Assembly (NCBI RefSeq): GCF_002214365.1
Contig: NZ_CP014854.1
Span: 992,001 to 1,056,000, forward strand
Direction of reading: 5' to 3'
From: Thermococcus celer Vu 13 = JCM 8558
GTDB taxonomy: Archaea > Methanobacteriota_B > Thermococci > Thermococcales > Thermococcaceae
DNA length: 64,000 nucleotides
In this document: positions 41,271 through 50,129 of the stretch, piece after piece
Layout of the letters: the number at the start of each line of letters is the position of its first letter
Numbering within the stretch: the first letter of the stretch is position 1
Translations under genes and position numbers: made by a program
The notes under the pieces: model-generated
Told to the model about the DNA's origin: nothing
Seen by the model: only the letters and a program-made list of their open reading frames with translations
The model's database searches: none

Positions 41271-41812
41271 TGCCCATGACCGTTGAGATAATACTCGACA
41301 AGGAAAAAGCGGAGAGAATAAAACGACTGCGCCCGACCAAGGACGAGTACTTCATGCTCATAGCCAAGCTCGTGTCGCTTAGAGCGACCTGCCCGCGCCT
41401 TAGGGTCGGTGCCGTGGCCGTTAAGGACGGCTACATCCTCGCGACGGGCTACAACGGAGCACCGAGGGGGATGGACCACTGCATCGACGTCGGGTGCCTC
41501 ATCGTTGACGGGCACTGCCACAGGGCCGTTCACGCCGAGCAGAACGTCATAGCCATGGCCGCGAGGAAGGGCATAAGCCTCGAGGGGGCCACGCTCTACG
41601 TCACACACTTCCCCTGCGACACCTGCTTCAAGATAGTGGTGAACGCGGGGATAACGGAGATAGTCTACGAGGAGATGTACCCGAACGAAGCAACGGAGAT
41701 TCTGCTGAGAGAGGCGCGGGAAAAGGGGATAGTGAAGATAAGGCAGTTCAGACTCTCAAAGGAGAGGGTGAGGGCGTTCCTCGAGGAGCTCTTCGGGGAG
41801 TTCGTCGATTAG
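41270..41812 (+). CDS. dCMP deaminase (ComE type)
   Basis: A 180-residue zinc deaminase with catalytic HAEQNVIAMAA (His and Glu) and PCDTCFKIV (Cys pair), GYNGAPRGMDHC near the substrate, and CHRAVHAEQ. It makes dUMP from dCMP. Its start overlaps the M48 stop (ATG 41270 within TGATG); ATG at 41276 is an alternative. It converges on the DUF2304 gene with 4 bp overlap. Confidence 0.92.
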   Translation: MPMTVEIILDKEKAERIKRLRPTKDEYFMLIAKLVSLRATCPRLRVGAVAVKDGYILATGYNGAPRGMDHCIDVGCLIVDGHCHRAVHAEQNVIAMAARKGISLEGATLYVTHFPCDTCFKIVVNAGITEIVYEEMYPNEATEILLREAREKGIVKIRQFRLSKERVRAFLEELFGEFVD

Positions 41813-42174
41813 GGCTTTTCGTCCATCTTCTCCAGCCTCTCGTTTATTTCCTCCAGCTCGATGGCTATCTTCCTCGTAAGCTCGGTTATCTCCCTCTCGG
41901 TTCTGTCCACTGCAAGGTAGACCTTGAATATCATGAGGTAGGCCAGCCCAATGGCCACCACGAAGAGCGAGTCAAGGCCCCTGCCGAGGCCCAGCAGTCG
42001 CTTTATCGTGAGGGCCATCTCGACGGGAAAGATCGAGACTACGAGGAGGCCGACCAGGATGGTCTCCCAGAAGAGGAGATCCCCCCACTCGAGTTCCCTC
42101 TTCCCGTACTTGCCGAGCACGTAGAGCATCAGGGCCAGCACGGTAACTATGGCCATATACTGAACCGCGTACAT
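41809..42174 (-). CDS. DUF2304 membrane protein
   Basis: A 121-residue protein: three hydrophobic helices (YAVQYMAIVTVLALMLYVLG, LLFWETILVGLLVVSIFPVE, LFVVAIGLAYLMIFKVYLAV), then a cytoplasmic coiled coil (TEREITELTRKIAIELEEIN). DUF2304 proteins are usually encoded next to dolichol-phosphate-sugar glycosyltransferases, exactly as here. ATG at 42174 follows GAGGTGATGGTG. The stop of the upstream GT gene is only 5 bp away. Confidence 0.84.
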   Translation of the reverse strand: MYAVQYMAIVTVLALMLYVLGKYGKRELEWGDLLFWETILVGLLVVSIFPVEMALTIKRLLGLGRGLDSLFVVAIGLAYLMIFKVYLAVDRTEREITELTRKIAIELEEINERLEKMDEKP

Positions 42175-42179
42175 CACCA

Positions 42180-43502
42180 TCACCTCAGCTTGTCAAACAG
42201 CAGGTTTAGGGCTATCTTAACGCCCTCCAAGACGTTGGTCCCCTTCCTCATGGAGTAGTCCGTGTAAACGGCCCGGATGGGAACCTCGACTATACGGCAC
42301 CCCTTCTTAGCCACCTCGATTATTATCTCGCTCGAAACCGCGTAGCGGTCGCAGGTTATCCTTATCCTGGAAGCGCAGGCCCGGTTGAAGCACCTCAGCC
42401 CGCTCTGGCTGTCGCTGACGTATTTGCCCGCAAAAAGGGCCGTTATGGCATCGAGAACGAAGTTCCCGAAGCGCTTCACGAAGGGCATCTGGCTGACGTC
42501 CCCCTTCAACCGGGAACCGACGGCGAAATCCGCCCTCCCCTCGGCTACGGGCTTCATAACGCGGAGGGCGTCGCTCAGGAGGTGCTGGCCGTCGGCGTCG
42601 AAGGTCAGGATGAGCCGGGCGTTCTTCCTTAGGGCGTAGGCTATCCCCGTGCCGAGGGCGCCCCCGAGGCCGCGGTTTACGAGGTGGGTGAGGACGTGGA
42701 CGCCCTTCGAGCGGGCTATCTCAAGGGTCCCGTCGCGGGAGCCGTCGTTGACGACCACTATCTCCTCCCGCCGGAAGTACCTCAGCAGGTCGTCGAGGAC
42801 GTCCCCTATCGTGGGCTCCTCGTTGTAAGCGGGAACTACTACGTAGGTACTCAGGAGGTTCTCGAGGAGTTCCCTCAGGGAGCCCATGTCCCGAACCTCA
42901 AAGTTAGGAGTGGCATCGACCGAGAAGCTCATCCTCCCCGAGGTGTGGCCCGTCACCATCACGCTCAAGGCCCCGAGTTCCGTCGCCGGCAGGACGTCGT
43001 AGCCGTGGTCCCCAACGACCAAAACTCTGGTCGGCTCGAGGTGGAAGGCCTCGATTATTCGCTTGAGCTGTCCTGGATTGGGCTTGAGCTCCTCCGGTGG
43101 AACGTCGTCCCTCGTTGAGACAACCTCGAAGTAATCCCTTATCCCGTGCATCTCCAGGGCCTTCAGCGTTGCCCTCCGGGAGCTCCTCGTCATTATCGCC
43201 GTCCTGACGCCCCGTTCCCTCAGGAAGTCCAGGACATCGGTGACGCCATCGAAGAGAAAACTATCCCTAATCCTCTCCGTTTCGAGCTCCACGAGGATGG
43301 AGTAGAGCTCGTCGAAGTCCCTCCCGGTTTCCCGGGCTATCCTCAAAAGGCTCTCGTACATCGGCGTCAGATCGCCCATCGTTTCCTCTGGAATTCCCAT
43401 CCCCAAAAGTCGGGATTTGAGCTCCCCTTTAATCTCGGAAAAGGGTTCCGGCGCGCCGATTAGAGTTCCGTCGAGATCGAAGACCACGAGTTTAACGTCC
43501 AT
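42180..43502 (-). CDS. HAD hydrolase - GT2 glycosyltransferase fusion
   Basis: A 440-residue fusion. Residues 1-~210 are a HAD phosphatase (VVFDLDGTLIGAPEP, motif II AIMTRSSRR, VVGDHGYDVLPATELGA). Residues ~215-440 are a GT2 dolichol-phosphate-mannose synthase-like domain (YVVVPAYNEEPTIGDVLDDL, VVNDGSRDGTLEIA, LTFDADGQHL with DxD, GSRLKGDVSQ). It makes or supplies lipid-linked sugar for glycosylation. The two domains are joined in-frame with no sign of a frame error; linkage of a phosphatase with a polyprenyl-phosphate sugar transferase is suggestive of coupled chemistry. Confidence 0.88.
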   Translation of the reverse strand: MDVKLVVFDLDGTLIGAPEPFSEIKGELKSRLLGMGIPEETMGDLTPMYESLLRIARETGRDFDELYSILVELETERIRDSFLFDGVTDVLDFLRERGVRTAIMTRSSRRATLKALEMHGIRDYFEVVSTRDDVPPEELKPNPGQLKRIIEAFHLEPTRVLVVGDHGYDVLPATELGALSVMVTGHTSGRMSFSVDATPNFEVRDMGSLRELLENLLSTYVVVPAYNEEPTIGDVLDDLLRYFRREEIVVVNDGSRDGTLEIARSKGVHVLTHLVNRGLGGALGTGIAYALRKNARLILTFDADGQHLLSDALRVMKPVAEGRADFAVGSRLKGDVSQMPFVKRFGNFVLDAITALFAGKYVSDSQSGLRCFNRACASRIRITCDRYAVSSEIIIEVAKKGCRIVEVPIRAVYTDYSMRKGTNVLEGVKIALNLLFDKLR

Positions 43503-43556
43503 GCTCTCACCGAAGGGTTTATTTTTGAGGGGGTATAACGAAAGAGGGTGTCGGAT

Positions 43557-44465
43557 ATGATAGCGGTCGCTTCACTTATAGCTTTAACCCTAACCCTCAC
43601 GATCACCCCCTACCTCGCCGGAAGGATGAAAAGGGCCGGAATCGTCGGGAGGGACATCCACAAGGCGGACCAGCCGGAAGTGGCGGAGATGGGGGGGACG
43701 GCGATTCTTCTTTCCCTTCCCCTGGCGCTCTCCCCGTTTATGGAGGGGGATGTTGCAAAAGTTCTCCTCGTCTTCCTGCTCTTCGGGATCATAGGGGCCA
43801 TCGACGATCTAACGAACCTCAGACAGTCCCACAAGGTCCTCCTCTCGCTCCTAATTTCGGTTCCCGCGGCGTTCCTCGACGTTTCCCCTGCGGTGGACGT
43901 CTTCGGTTACACCCTCAACCTCGGCCTTCTTTACCCCCTCTTCGCGGTGCTCTTCGTTACAGGTTCAGCGAACCTCGTTAACATGCTCGCGGGGTTCAAC
44001 GGGCTCGAGGTGGGAACCTCGGCGATAATCCTCGGGGTTCTCGGCGCGATAACAGAGGGAAACGCCAGATTGATCGCCCTCACCGGCATGAGCGCGGCGC
44101 TGGGCTTCCTGTGGTGGAACCGCTATCCTGCGAGGGTCTTTCCGGGCGACACCGGAACGCTCAGCCTGGGGGCGTTGATAGGACTCGTCGGAATCCTCGG
44201 AAAGGTCGAGGTCTACGCGGCCATCCTCCTCTTGCCGCATTTCATCGACTTCACGATAAAGGCTACGGGTGTTCGCTTCGGCGTCAGGAGGCACGGAAGA
44301 ACGAGGCTCCTTCCGGACGGAACGCTCCAGGCACCCCCTTATCCAAGCTTCCTCGGTACGATAATGAGAAGGGTCAGGGTCACAGAACCCGAACTGGTGG
44401 CGATAGTATGGCTGATAGAATTCAGTCTCGGTCTTCTCGTCTGGGCTCTTCATCTATTACTTTGA
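43557..44465 (+). CDS. GlcNAc-1-phosphate transferase (GPT/MraY family)
   Basis: A 302-residue protein with ~10 membrane helices. Family motifs are DDLTNLR (Mg-binding DD), VNMLAGFNGLEVG and FPGDTGTLSLGALIG. It transfers UDP-GlcNAc phosphate to dolichol-phosphate, the first step of archaeal N-glycosylation (AglH type). ATG at 43557 follows GAGGGTGTCGGAT. It is divergent from the HAD-GT2 gene. Confidence 0.9.
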   Translation: MIAVASLIALTLTLTITPYLAGRMKRAGIVGRDIHKADQPEVAEMGGTAILLSLPLALSPFMEGDVAKVLLVFLLFGIIGAIDDLTNLRQSHKVLLSLLISVPAAFLDVSPAVDVFGYTLNLGLLYPLFAVLFVTGSANLVNMLAGFNGLEVGTSAIILGVLGAITEGNARLIALTGMSAALGFLWWNRYPARVFPGDTGTLSLGALIGLVGILGKVEVYAAILLLPHFIDFTIKATGVRFGVRRHGRTRLLPDGTLQAPPYPSFLGTIMRRVRVTEPELVAIVWLIEFSLGLLVWALHLLL

Positions 44466-45171
44466 CCATCCCGAAGCCATAGCGCGTCTTCTCCCCGAAG
44501 CCGTTGTCGTAGCCGAAGCGCGCTATTTCCTTGGAACCGTGGTAGCGGAATATCATGAGGGAGCCGCGGTAGTAGGTGTCCCTGACGAGGATCCTGACGG
44601 GCTTGAACTTGACGACCTCGATCGAGAAGTCCTTCTCCTCTGGCATGGAACCCGTTATGGCGGAGTACCTCATCAGCATCACCTTGCGGAGCTTATCGAA
44701 GAAGGTCTCTTCGTTGGGGTAGAGGTCCCATATCTTCATCCTGTCGCCGCTGAGTTTGACCGTCCTGACCACCACGGGACTGAGGGTCGAGAAGAGCGCC
44801 CCATCCTTTATCCTGGGCTCCCTGAGGATCTTGACATCATCCGCTATGAAGGCGGCCTCGCCCAGCTGAAGAACCGGGCTCTCTATAAACCCCTCCACAA
44901 CGGCCTTTATCAGCTCGCCGGAAGAAGATGAAACGTAGAGGGAAACGTCGTCGGAGAGTACCCGTATACCCCTGTCCGGGACGAGTTCACGCTTCCTGAC
45001 CATGATGCGGGAGAACGTGAAGTAATCGGCGTGGCTCACCTCGGCCTCGTGAGCGATATCGGGGGAAACCATCGCTATCTTTTCTAAGATTTGAGCATAG
45101 ACATCGTAATTGTAGTTGAACGGGAGGATGGTGCCTTCCTCCGATGGTCTGAACTTTATCTCAACCCTCAT
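44422..45171 (-). CDS. cas6: CRISPR-associated endoribonuclease Cas6
   Basis: A 249-residue Cas6: two ferredoxin-like folds, LPFNYNYDVYAQILEKIAMV at the N-terminus, SHADYFTFSRIMVRKRE, FSTLSPVVVR and the C-terminal glycine-rich loop GFGEKTRYGFGMVKV. Length fits the family (~240-265). The catalytic His is probably near residues 40-48. There is no CRISPR repeat, cas3, cas5/7 or cas10 in this window, so it is a stand-alone gene that would process arrays elsewhere. It overlaps the convergent GPT gene by 44 bp. Confidence 0.92.
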   Translation of the reverse strand: MRVEIKFRPSEEGTILPFNYNYDVYAQILEKIAMVSPDIAHEAEVSHADYFTFSRIMVRKRELVPDRGIRVLSDDVSLYVSSSSGELIKAVVEGFIESPVLQLGEAAFIADDVKILREPRIKDGALFSTLSPVVVRTVKLSGDRMKIWDLYPNEETFFDKLRKVMLMRYSAITGSMPEEKDFSIEVVKFKPVRILVRDTYYRGSLMIFRYHGSKEIARFGYDNGFGEKTRYGFGMVKVIDEEPRREDRD

Positions 45172-45278
45172 TATATCCCACCCCTATGTTATAACCTTTT
45201 TACAATTGGGGCCCGAAGTTAATAAGAATTTCGCAAATAAACTCCACGAACTCGCGGCGGGGAGCCCCGTATCTCGCA

Positions 45279-45297
45279 CCAAAGGTATATAAAGTGG
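45279..45297 (+). promoter_or_regulatory. Strong BRE/TATA promoter of PAN
   Basis: CCAAAGGTATATAAAGTGG carries a good BRE and TATA. Start near 45313 gives a leader of ~60 nt, ending in GAGGTGAGGATT before ATG 45373. An upstream hairpin CGGGG-AG-CCCCG sits near 45257-45268. Confidence 0.75.
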
Positions 45298-45372
45298 CGT
45301 GCCCAAGGGTGTATGGAAAAGATAGAGTTAAAAGACCCTTCTGCAAAGTTTGGAGTGTGAGAGGTGAGGATT

Positions 45373-46569
45373 ATGAGCGTCGAAGACGTTGGGACTGAAC
45401 CATCAAACGAGTACGATGACTACGTCATGTACCTCAAAAGGCGCATAAGGCAGCTCGAGCTCCAGGTGAGAACCCTCGAGGCGGATAAAGAGAAGCTGGA
45501 GAGGGAACTTTCTCGCCTGAGGATGGAGATGTCAAGGTTAAGGCAACCGCCGGCGTTTGCGGGGACGTTACTGGAGCTCCTCGACGAGGACAGGGCGATA
45601 GTTCAGAACTACAACGGGCCGCGTTTCGTGGTCAGGATAGCCCCGTGGATCGAGCGGGAGAACCTGAAACCGGGAGCAAGGGTCGCCCTCGACCAGAGGA
45701 CCATGGCGGTGGTGGAGCTTCTCCCGAGCGAGAAGGACCCGAGCGTTCTCGGGTTCGAGGTCATCGAGAAGCCCGAGGTTAGTTACAGGGACATCGGGGG
45801 CCTTGACAAGCAACTCCAGGAGTTGAGAGAGGCTGTGGAGCTTCCCCTGAAGCATCCGGAGCTCTTCGACAAGGTCGGGATCGAACCGCCGAAGGGAGTT
45901 CTCCTCTACGGCCCACCGGGATGCGGAAAGACCCTCATGGCGAAGGCACTGGCACGCGAGGTCAACGCCACGTTCATAAGGGTCGTTGGTAGCGAGCTGG
46001 TCAGGAAGTTCATAGGCGAGGGGGCGCGGCTGGTCCACGAGCTGTTCGAGCTCGCCAAGGAGAAGGCGCCAACGATAATCTTCATCGACGAGATAGACGC
46101 GATAGGCGCCAAGAGAATGGACGAGACGACGGGCGGCGAGAGGGAGGTCAACAGGACCCTGATGCAACTCCTGGCGGAGATGGACGGCTTCGACCCGAGG
46201 GGCAACGTCAAGGTCATAGCCGCGACCAACAGGCCGGACATCCTCGACCCGGCGCTGCTGAGGCCCGGGCGCTTCGACAGGCTCATAGAGGTCCCGCTCC
46301 CGGACTTCCGTGGAAGGCTGGAGATACTCAAGGTCCACACGAGGAGGATGAACCTCAGGGGCGTTGACCTGCGCGTTATCGCGGAGATGACGGAGGGAGC
46401 GAGCGGTGCCGATCTAAAGGCCATAGCAACCGAGGCGGGAATGTTCGCCATAAGGGCGAGGCGCGAGTACGTAACTCAGGAGGACTTCCTGAAGGCCATC
46501 GAGAAAGTGCTCGGCGGGGAACAGAGGCTGGCCCAGCAGATAGCCATGCACGAGGTCATGTACGGTTGA
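45373..46569 (+). CDS. pan: Proteasome-activating nucleotidase PAN
   Basis: A 398-residue AAA+ ATPase: N-terminal coiled coil (~10-60, [20 protein letters not shown]), OB domain, Walker [15 protein letters not shown], Walker [37 protein letters not shown]. The C-terminus ends in HEVMYG, close to the HbYX proteasome-docking motif of the family (MYG). It unfolds proteins for the 20S proteasome. ATG at 45373 has a GAGGTGAGGATT Shine-Dalgarno. The end overlaps the convergent MFS gene by 14 bp. Confidence 0.95.
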   Translation: MSVEDVGTEPSNEYDDYVMYLKRRIRQLELQVRTLEADKEKLERELSRLRMEMSRLRQPPAFAGTLLELLDEDRAIVQNYNGPRFVVRIAPWIERENLKPGARVALDQRTMAVVELLPSEKDPSVLGFEVIEKPEVSYRDIGGLDKQLQELREAVELPLKHPELFDKVGIEPPKGVLLYGPPGCGKTLMAKALAREVNATFIRVVGSELVRKFIGEGARLVHELFELAKEKAPTIIFIDEIDAIGAKRMDETTGGEREVNRTLMQLLAEMDGFDPRGNVKVIAATNRPDILDPALLRPGRFDRLIEVPLPDFRGRLEILKVHTRRMNLRGVDLRVIAEMTEGASGADLKAIATEAGMFAIRARREYVTQEDFLKAIEKVLGGEQRLAQQIAMHEVMYG

Positions 46570-47680
46570 GCCGCCTTTCCTCCATCTTTTCTTCCATCCG
46601 GATTATCACCCACGCCGCCAGGTACATCAGGGGCATCGATAGAAACGCCTTTGAATAACCAAAGCCGTCAATGAGGAGGCCGACGACGTACGGGCCAACG
46701 GTGGCACCGAAGAACCCCACCATGTTGACGAAACCCATAACGGAGCCGAGGTTTTCCCCGGTAGCCTTTTCTGACGTATACGCAGTAACTATTGCCCCGA
46801 CGGAGTAGAACGTCAGCCCCAGAGGGATTATCACCCACGGAGAAGCCGTTAGGGCAAGGACCAGTGTGAGCAGGGCGTTGAGGCCGAAGACCACGGATAC
46901 GCTTCTCCTTCCGATCCTGTCGTAGAGGGTGCCCCCGAAGAGTGAGCCGGCGACACCTATGACCGAGAGGAGTGAGAAAAGCAGGGAGGCCCTTCCAAAG
47001 GAAACACCGGCACTCACCAGGAAGGATACGAGAAAGGTCAGGAGCCCAAAGAAGGCCGCCAGAACGATGAAGTTCGCGAGGCTGAGAAGAAAAACGTTTC
47101 CGGGGATCGAGAACCTGACGCGGGACGGCTTTGAGACCTCACCTCTGACGGCGAGGGCAAGGGCGAGGCCGGTTACGAGACTCATGGCCGCCAGCACCAG
47201 GAAGGCGTAGCGCCATTCAAAGCTTAGCGCTATGGGGACAACTATCAGCGGAACTATCCCGCTGCCAACGGGGGGACCGACCATAAAGACGCCCAGTGCA
47301 GAACCCTTCCGTTCCCGATGGACCTCGCTTATGAGGGCAGTGGCGGGAGCGTAGTACAGGCCAGAGAAGAGACCGTAAAGGGCCCTGATCCCCAGCAATT
47401 CCCAGTACTGGCGGGCAAAGATTATGAGGGCAGAGGAAAGGGAGTAGCCAATTATGCTGAGGACGAGGAGGCTCTTTCTCCCAAGGCGGTCCCCCAAATA
47501 GCCCGCCGGAACCTGTACGATGGCGTAGGGCAGGAGCAGGGCAGTCATCAGGAGCCCCGCCTCCGCGTTGTTTATCCCCAGCTCGGTTTTTATCATGGGG
47601 ATGAGTGGCGGAATCGCCATCCTGTGAGCGTAGTTGAAGATCCAGCCGAGAGAGACCAGCAACAGAAGCCTCCTCCGCAT
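46556..47680 (-). CDS. MFS transporter
   Basis: A 374-residue MFS protein with the loop motif [17 protein letters not shown] (~61-77, canonical GxLxDRxGRK) and [18 protein letters not shown] in the second half. About 12 helices. TATA (CTTTTAAACG on minus, ~47700) is ~24 bp from the ATG, so the mRNA looks leaderless. Substrate unknown. Confidence 0.88.
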   Translation of the reverse strand: MRRRLLLLVSLGWIFNYAHRMAIPPLIPMIKTELGINNAEAGLLMTALLLPYAIVQVPAGYLGDRLGRKSLLVLSIIGYSLSSALIIFARQYWELLGIRALYGLFSGLYYAPATALISEVHRERKGSALGVFMVGPPVGSGIVPLIVVPIALSFEWRYAFLVLAAMSLVTGLALALAVRGEVSKPSRVRFSIPGNVFLLSLANFIVLAAFFGLLTFLVSFLVSAGVSFGRASLLFSLLSVIGVAGSLFGGTLYDRIGRRSVSVVFGLNALLTLVLALTASPWVIIPLGLTFYSVGAIVTAYTSEKATGENLGSVMGFVNMVGFFGATVGPYVVGLLIDGFGYSKAFLSMPLMYLAAWVIIRMEEKMEERRLNRT

Positions 47681-47777
47681 AGTTTCGATGAAGAACTAAG
47701 CGTTTAAAAGCCTATTGGATACAGGGTCAACTACCTTTATAAGTCCAGACGGAGAAGGGACTCCAGGGAGTGGGCGA

Positions 47778-48704
47778 ATGGTGAGCAAGCTGCTGGCGCT
47801 CGAGGCGTACCCCAACCTGCGCGACCTCGACTTCAGGATACTCCGGGGAGTGGAGCTGAACATGCGCCACCACCGGTGGGTTCCGCTGGAGGACATAGCG
47901 CGCTTCGCGAGGGTTGACGTTGAAACCGCCTCCTTCCGGCTGGGAAAGCTCGACGAGCTCTCCCTCGTCAGGAGACGGAGCGACATGGGCTACATCGGCT
48001 ACCAGCTGACGATACACGGCTACGATGTCCTCGCCATGAGGGCGCTGGCCAGGAAAGGTGTGGTTGAGGCCATAAGCACGGCGCAGATAGGCGTGGGGAA
48101 GGACGCCGACGTGTACGTTGGGGTAACCCCCACCGGCGAGAGGGTGGCGGTGAAGTTCAACAGGATAGGTGGGAGAACCGCCTCGCGGAAAGCGGCCTAC
48201 CACGGGGATGTCTTTCAGGACAAACGCCACACGAGCTGGCTCTACGTCTCGAGGCTGATAGCGAAGAAGGAGTACGACGCCCTGGTTCTGCTCAGCCCGA
48301 TAGCCAAGGTGCCGAGGCCCATAGCCTGGAACAGACACGTTCTCGTGATGGAGTTCATAGATGGAATGGAACTGGCGGAGCTTCGCGACACCGACCTCTC
48401 CACCGGGAAGGCGAAGGAGGTGCTCGAGGCGGTTCTGGGGGAGTATCTCAAGGTGGTCCGCTTCGGCATCGTCCACTCGGACATGAGTGAGTTCAACATA
48501 GTTCTGAAGGACGACGGGGACATCCTGATAATCGACTGGGCGCAGTACACTACGACGGCCAACCCGGAGAGTTATGAGCTCCTTAAGCGGGACGTAACCG
48601 TGCTCCTCAACGCCTTCAGGAGAAGGTGGGGCGTGAAAAAGAGGTTTGAGGACGTCTGGCCGGATTTCGAGAGGGCATGGCTCGAGAGCAGGGGTGAGGC
48701 GTGA
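47778..48704 (+). CDS. rio2: RIO2-type serine kinase
   Basis: A 308-residue RIO2: N-terminal winged helix (~1-85, LRDLDFRILRGVELNMRHHR, EDIARFARVDVETASFRLGK) and kinase domain with IGVGKDADVYVG (P-loop), KFNRIGG (Lys), catalytic HSDMSEFNIVL and metal-binding LIIDWAQ. It acts in 40S/30S ribosome maturation. ATG at 47778 is preceded by GGGAGTGGGCG; the longer ORF adds 21 unrelated residues. Confidence 0.95.
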   Translation: MVSKLLALEAYPNLRDLDFRILRGVELNMRHHRWVPLEDIARFARVDVETASFRLGKLDELSLVRRRSDMGYIGYQLTIHGYDVLAMRALARKGVVEAISTAQIGVGKDADVYVGVTPTGERVAVKFNRIGGRTASRKAAYHGDVFQDKRHTSWLYVSRLIAKKEYDALVLLSPIAKVPRPIAWNRHVLVMEFIDGMELAELRDTDLSTGKAKEVLEAVLGEYLKVVRFGIVHSDMSEFNIVLKDDGDILIIDWAQYTTTANPESYELLKRDVTVLLNAFRRRWGVKKRFEDVWPDFERAWLESRGEA

Positions 48705-49213
48705 TGGTGGTAAAATACGAACCCCAGGAGAGGCACGAGAGGATTATGAGGCTCTTTCAGGAGGCTTTGAGGGCCGAGAACCTAAGGGATCTTGAGGGGG
48801 CGAAGAGGAAGCTCGACGAGATAATGGAACTGGCGAGGGAGGAAGAACCGGCCCTCTACTTCGAGGCGTGCTTCAGGCTCGCGGAGATCTTCATCCAGGA
48901 GGACAACTACCGGGGAGCGGTTAAGTGCGCCATCAGGGGAATCCACAGGGCATCCAGCGAGGGACTTTACAAGCTCGGGATAAAGCGGCTCGGAGACATC
49001 CTCTTCATAATCAAGGGGGAGGGAAGGCTCGGCGACCTCGCGGAGGACATGGACGTCACGCTGGATCTTGTAAAGGACGACGAGGAACTCCACCGCTTTG
49101 TGAGGGCACTGATAAAGGTGGCGAGGGGAGAAGAGGTCGAGGAGAGGTTCTCGGTTGAGGAGCTCAACGATATAATGAACATCCTCAAAGGAGAGAACGG
49201 AAGACGCGCATGA
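48704..49213 (+). CDS. TPR-like helical protein
   Basis: A 169-residue all-helical protein. The segments IMRLFQEALRAENLRDLEGA, ALYFEACFRLAEIFIQEDNYRGAV and LYKLGIKRLGDILFIIKG look like degenerate TPR pairs. No catalytic motif. It overlaps the rio2 stop by 1 bp (TGATG), suggesting a role near ribosome maturation by position only. Confidence 0.65.
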   Translation: MVVKYEPQERHERIMRLFQEALRAENLRDLEGAKRKLDEIMELAREEEPALYFEACFRLAEIFIQEDNYRGAVKCAIRGIHRASSEGLYKLGIKRLGDILFIIKGEGRLGDLAEDMDVTLDLVKDDEELHRFVRALIKVARGEEVEERFSVEELNDIMNILKGENGRRA

Positions 49214-50129
49214 CGTAGTCCTCCCCCGGCCTTTCCGGGAAGTTGTAGGGCTCTCCCTTTGGTCTCTCGTTGTAGTACGGTCTGTTGCAACCGGGACAGC
49301 CGTGGGTGGCGAAGACCTCGGGGGGAATCATCGAGGCGAGTTCATCGGGGTCGATTCCAAAACTCACGAGACGGCCGTCCTCGAACCGAAAGTCACCGAT
49401 GGAGGCGAGTCCCTCCCTTATGAGGTAGTGGGCGACCTGGATACGCCTGTACCTTCCAAGGCTCGGTGGTTTCGCGTTCTCGAGGCGGGTTCCCTTCACG
49501 GGAGTGAAGGCGAAGAGCGAAACCTCGGCACCCACGGAATAAGCCCGCTGGATGGTCTCCACGGCCTCCCTGTCGGTCTCCCCCAGGCCAATTATCAGGT
49601 GAACGAGGGCCCTTCCCTGGCCGAATACGTCAACGACGTCCCCCGTGAAGCGCCACATATCCTCCCAGGAGTAGAGGGAATCCTTTATCTCCGGATAGAG
49701 CCGCTCGCTTGCCACGTCGAGGCCGACGCCTACGTAGTCAACGTTCCGCGATCTGAACTCCCTGAGGGCGGCCCTATCAACGGGCGTTATCGAAACCGAG
49801 ACGGGAATTCCAAGCGGTTCAAAGAGGTCGAGGAGTTCGAGAACGTCCCGGACCAGTCCGGGGTAATCGACGGTCTGGAGGCATATCCTCGCGAACCCGC
49901 CCTTTGGGAGGGCCTCAACGACGTCCTCAACGTCGAAATCCGGCCATGTTATCCTGGAGAGCTTCTTCAGGTCCGCCTTGCTCTCCCTCGCCTGGGGACA
50001 GAAGGCGCAGTTGTTCCTGCACCGCCCATCGTGGTAGGTCATGAGATAAGCGGTTGTCGGTCTGGCGAGCATCCTGGCCCTTATCAGCCCCATGGTTATC
50101 GCGGTTCCATAGGAGACCCTAATCCTCAT
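49185..50129 (-). CDS. Radical SAM protein, LipS2-like (biotin-synthase fold)
   Basis: A 314-residue radical SAM enzyme with CRNNCAFCPQARESKADLK (Cx3Cx2C, ~37-44) and a C-terminal cysteine pair in HGCPGCNRPYYNERPKG (~280-290). The two-cysteine tail is a likely auxiliary cluster or accessory site. In T. kodakarensis the gene between plant-type asparaginase TK2246/MFS and this position is TK2248, reported as one half of the two-protein lipoyl synthase LipS1-LipS2; the context match is recalled, not searched. ATG at 50129 follows AGGTAAAGGCC. Confidence 0.75.
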   Translation of the reverse strand: MRIRVSYGTAITMGLIRARMLARPTTAYLMTYHDGRCRNNCAFCPQARESKADLKKLSRITWPDFDVEDVVEALPKGGFARICLQTVDYPGLVRDVLELLDLFEPLGIPVSVSITPVDRAALREFRSRNVDYVGVGLDVASERLYPEIKDSLYSWEDMWRFTGDVVDVFGQGRALVHLIIGLGETDREAVETIQRAYSVGAEVSLFAFTPVKGTRLENAKPPSLGRYRRIQVAHYLIREGLASIGDFRFEDGRLVSFGIDPDELASMIPPEVFATHGCPGCNRPYYNERPKGEPYNFPERPGEDYVMRVFRSLL

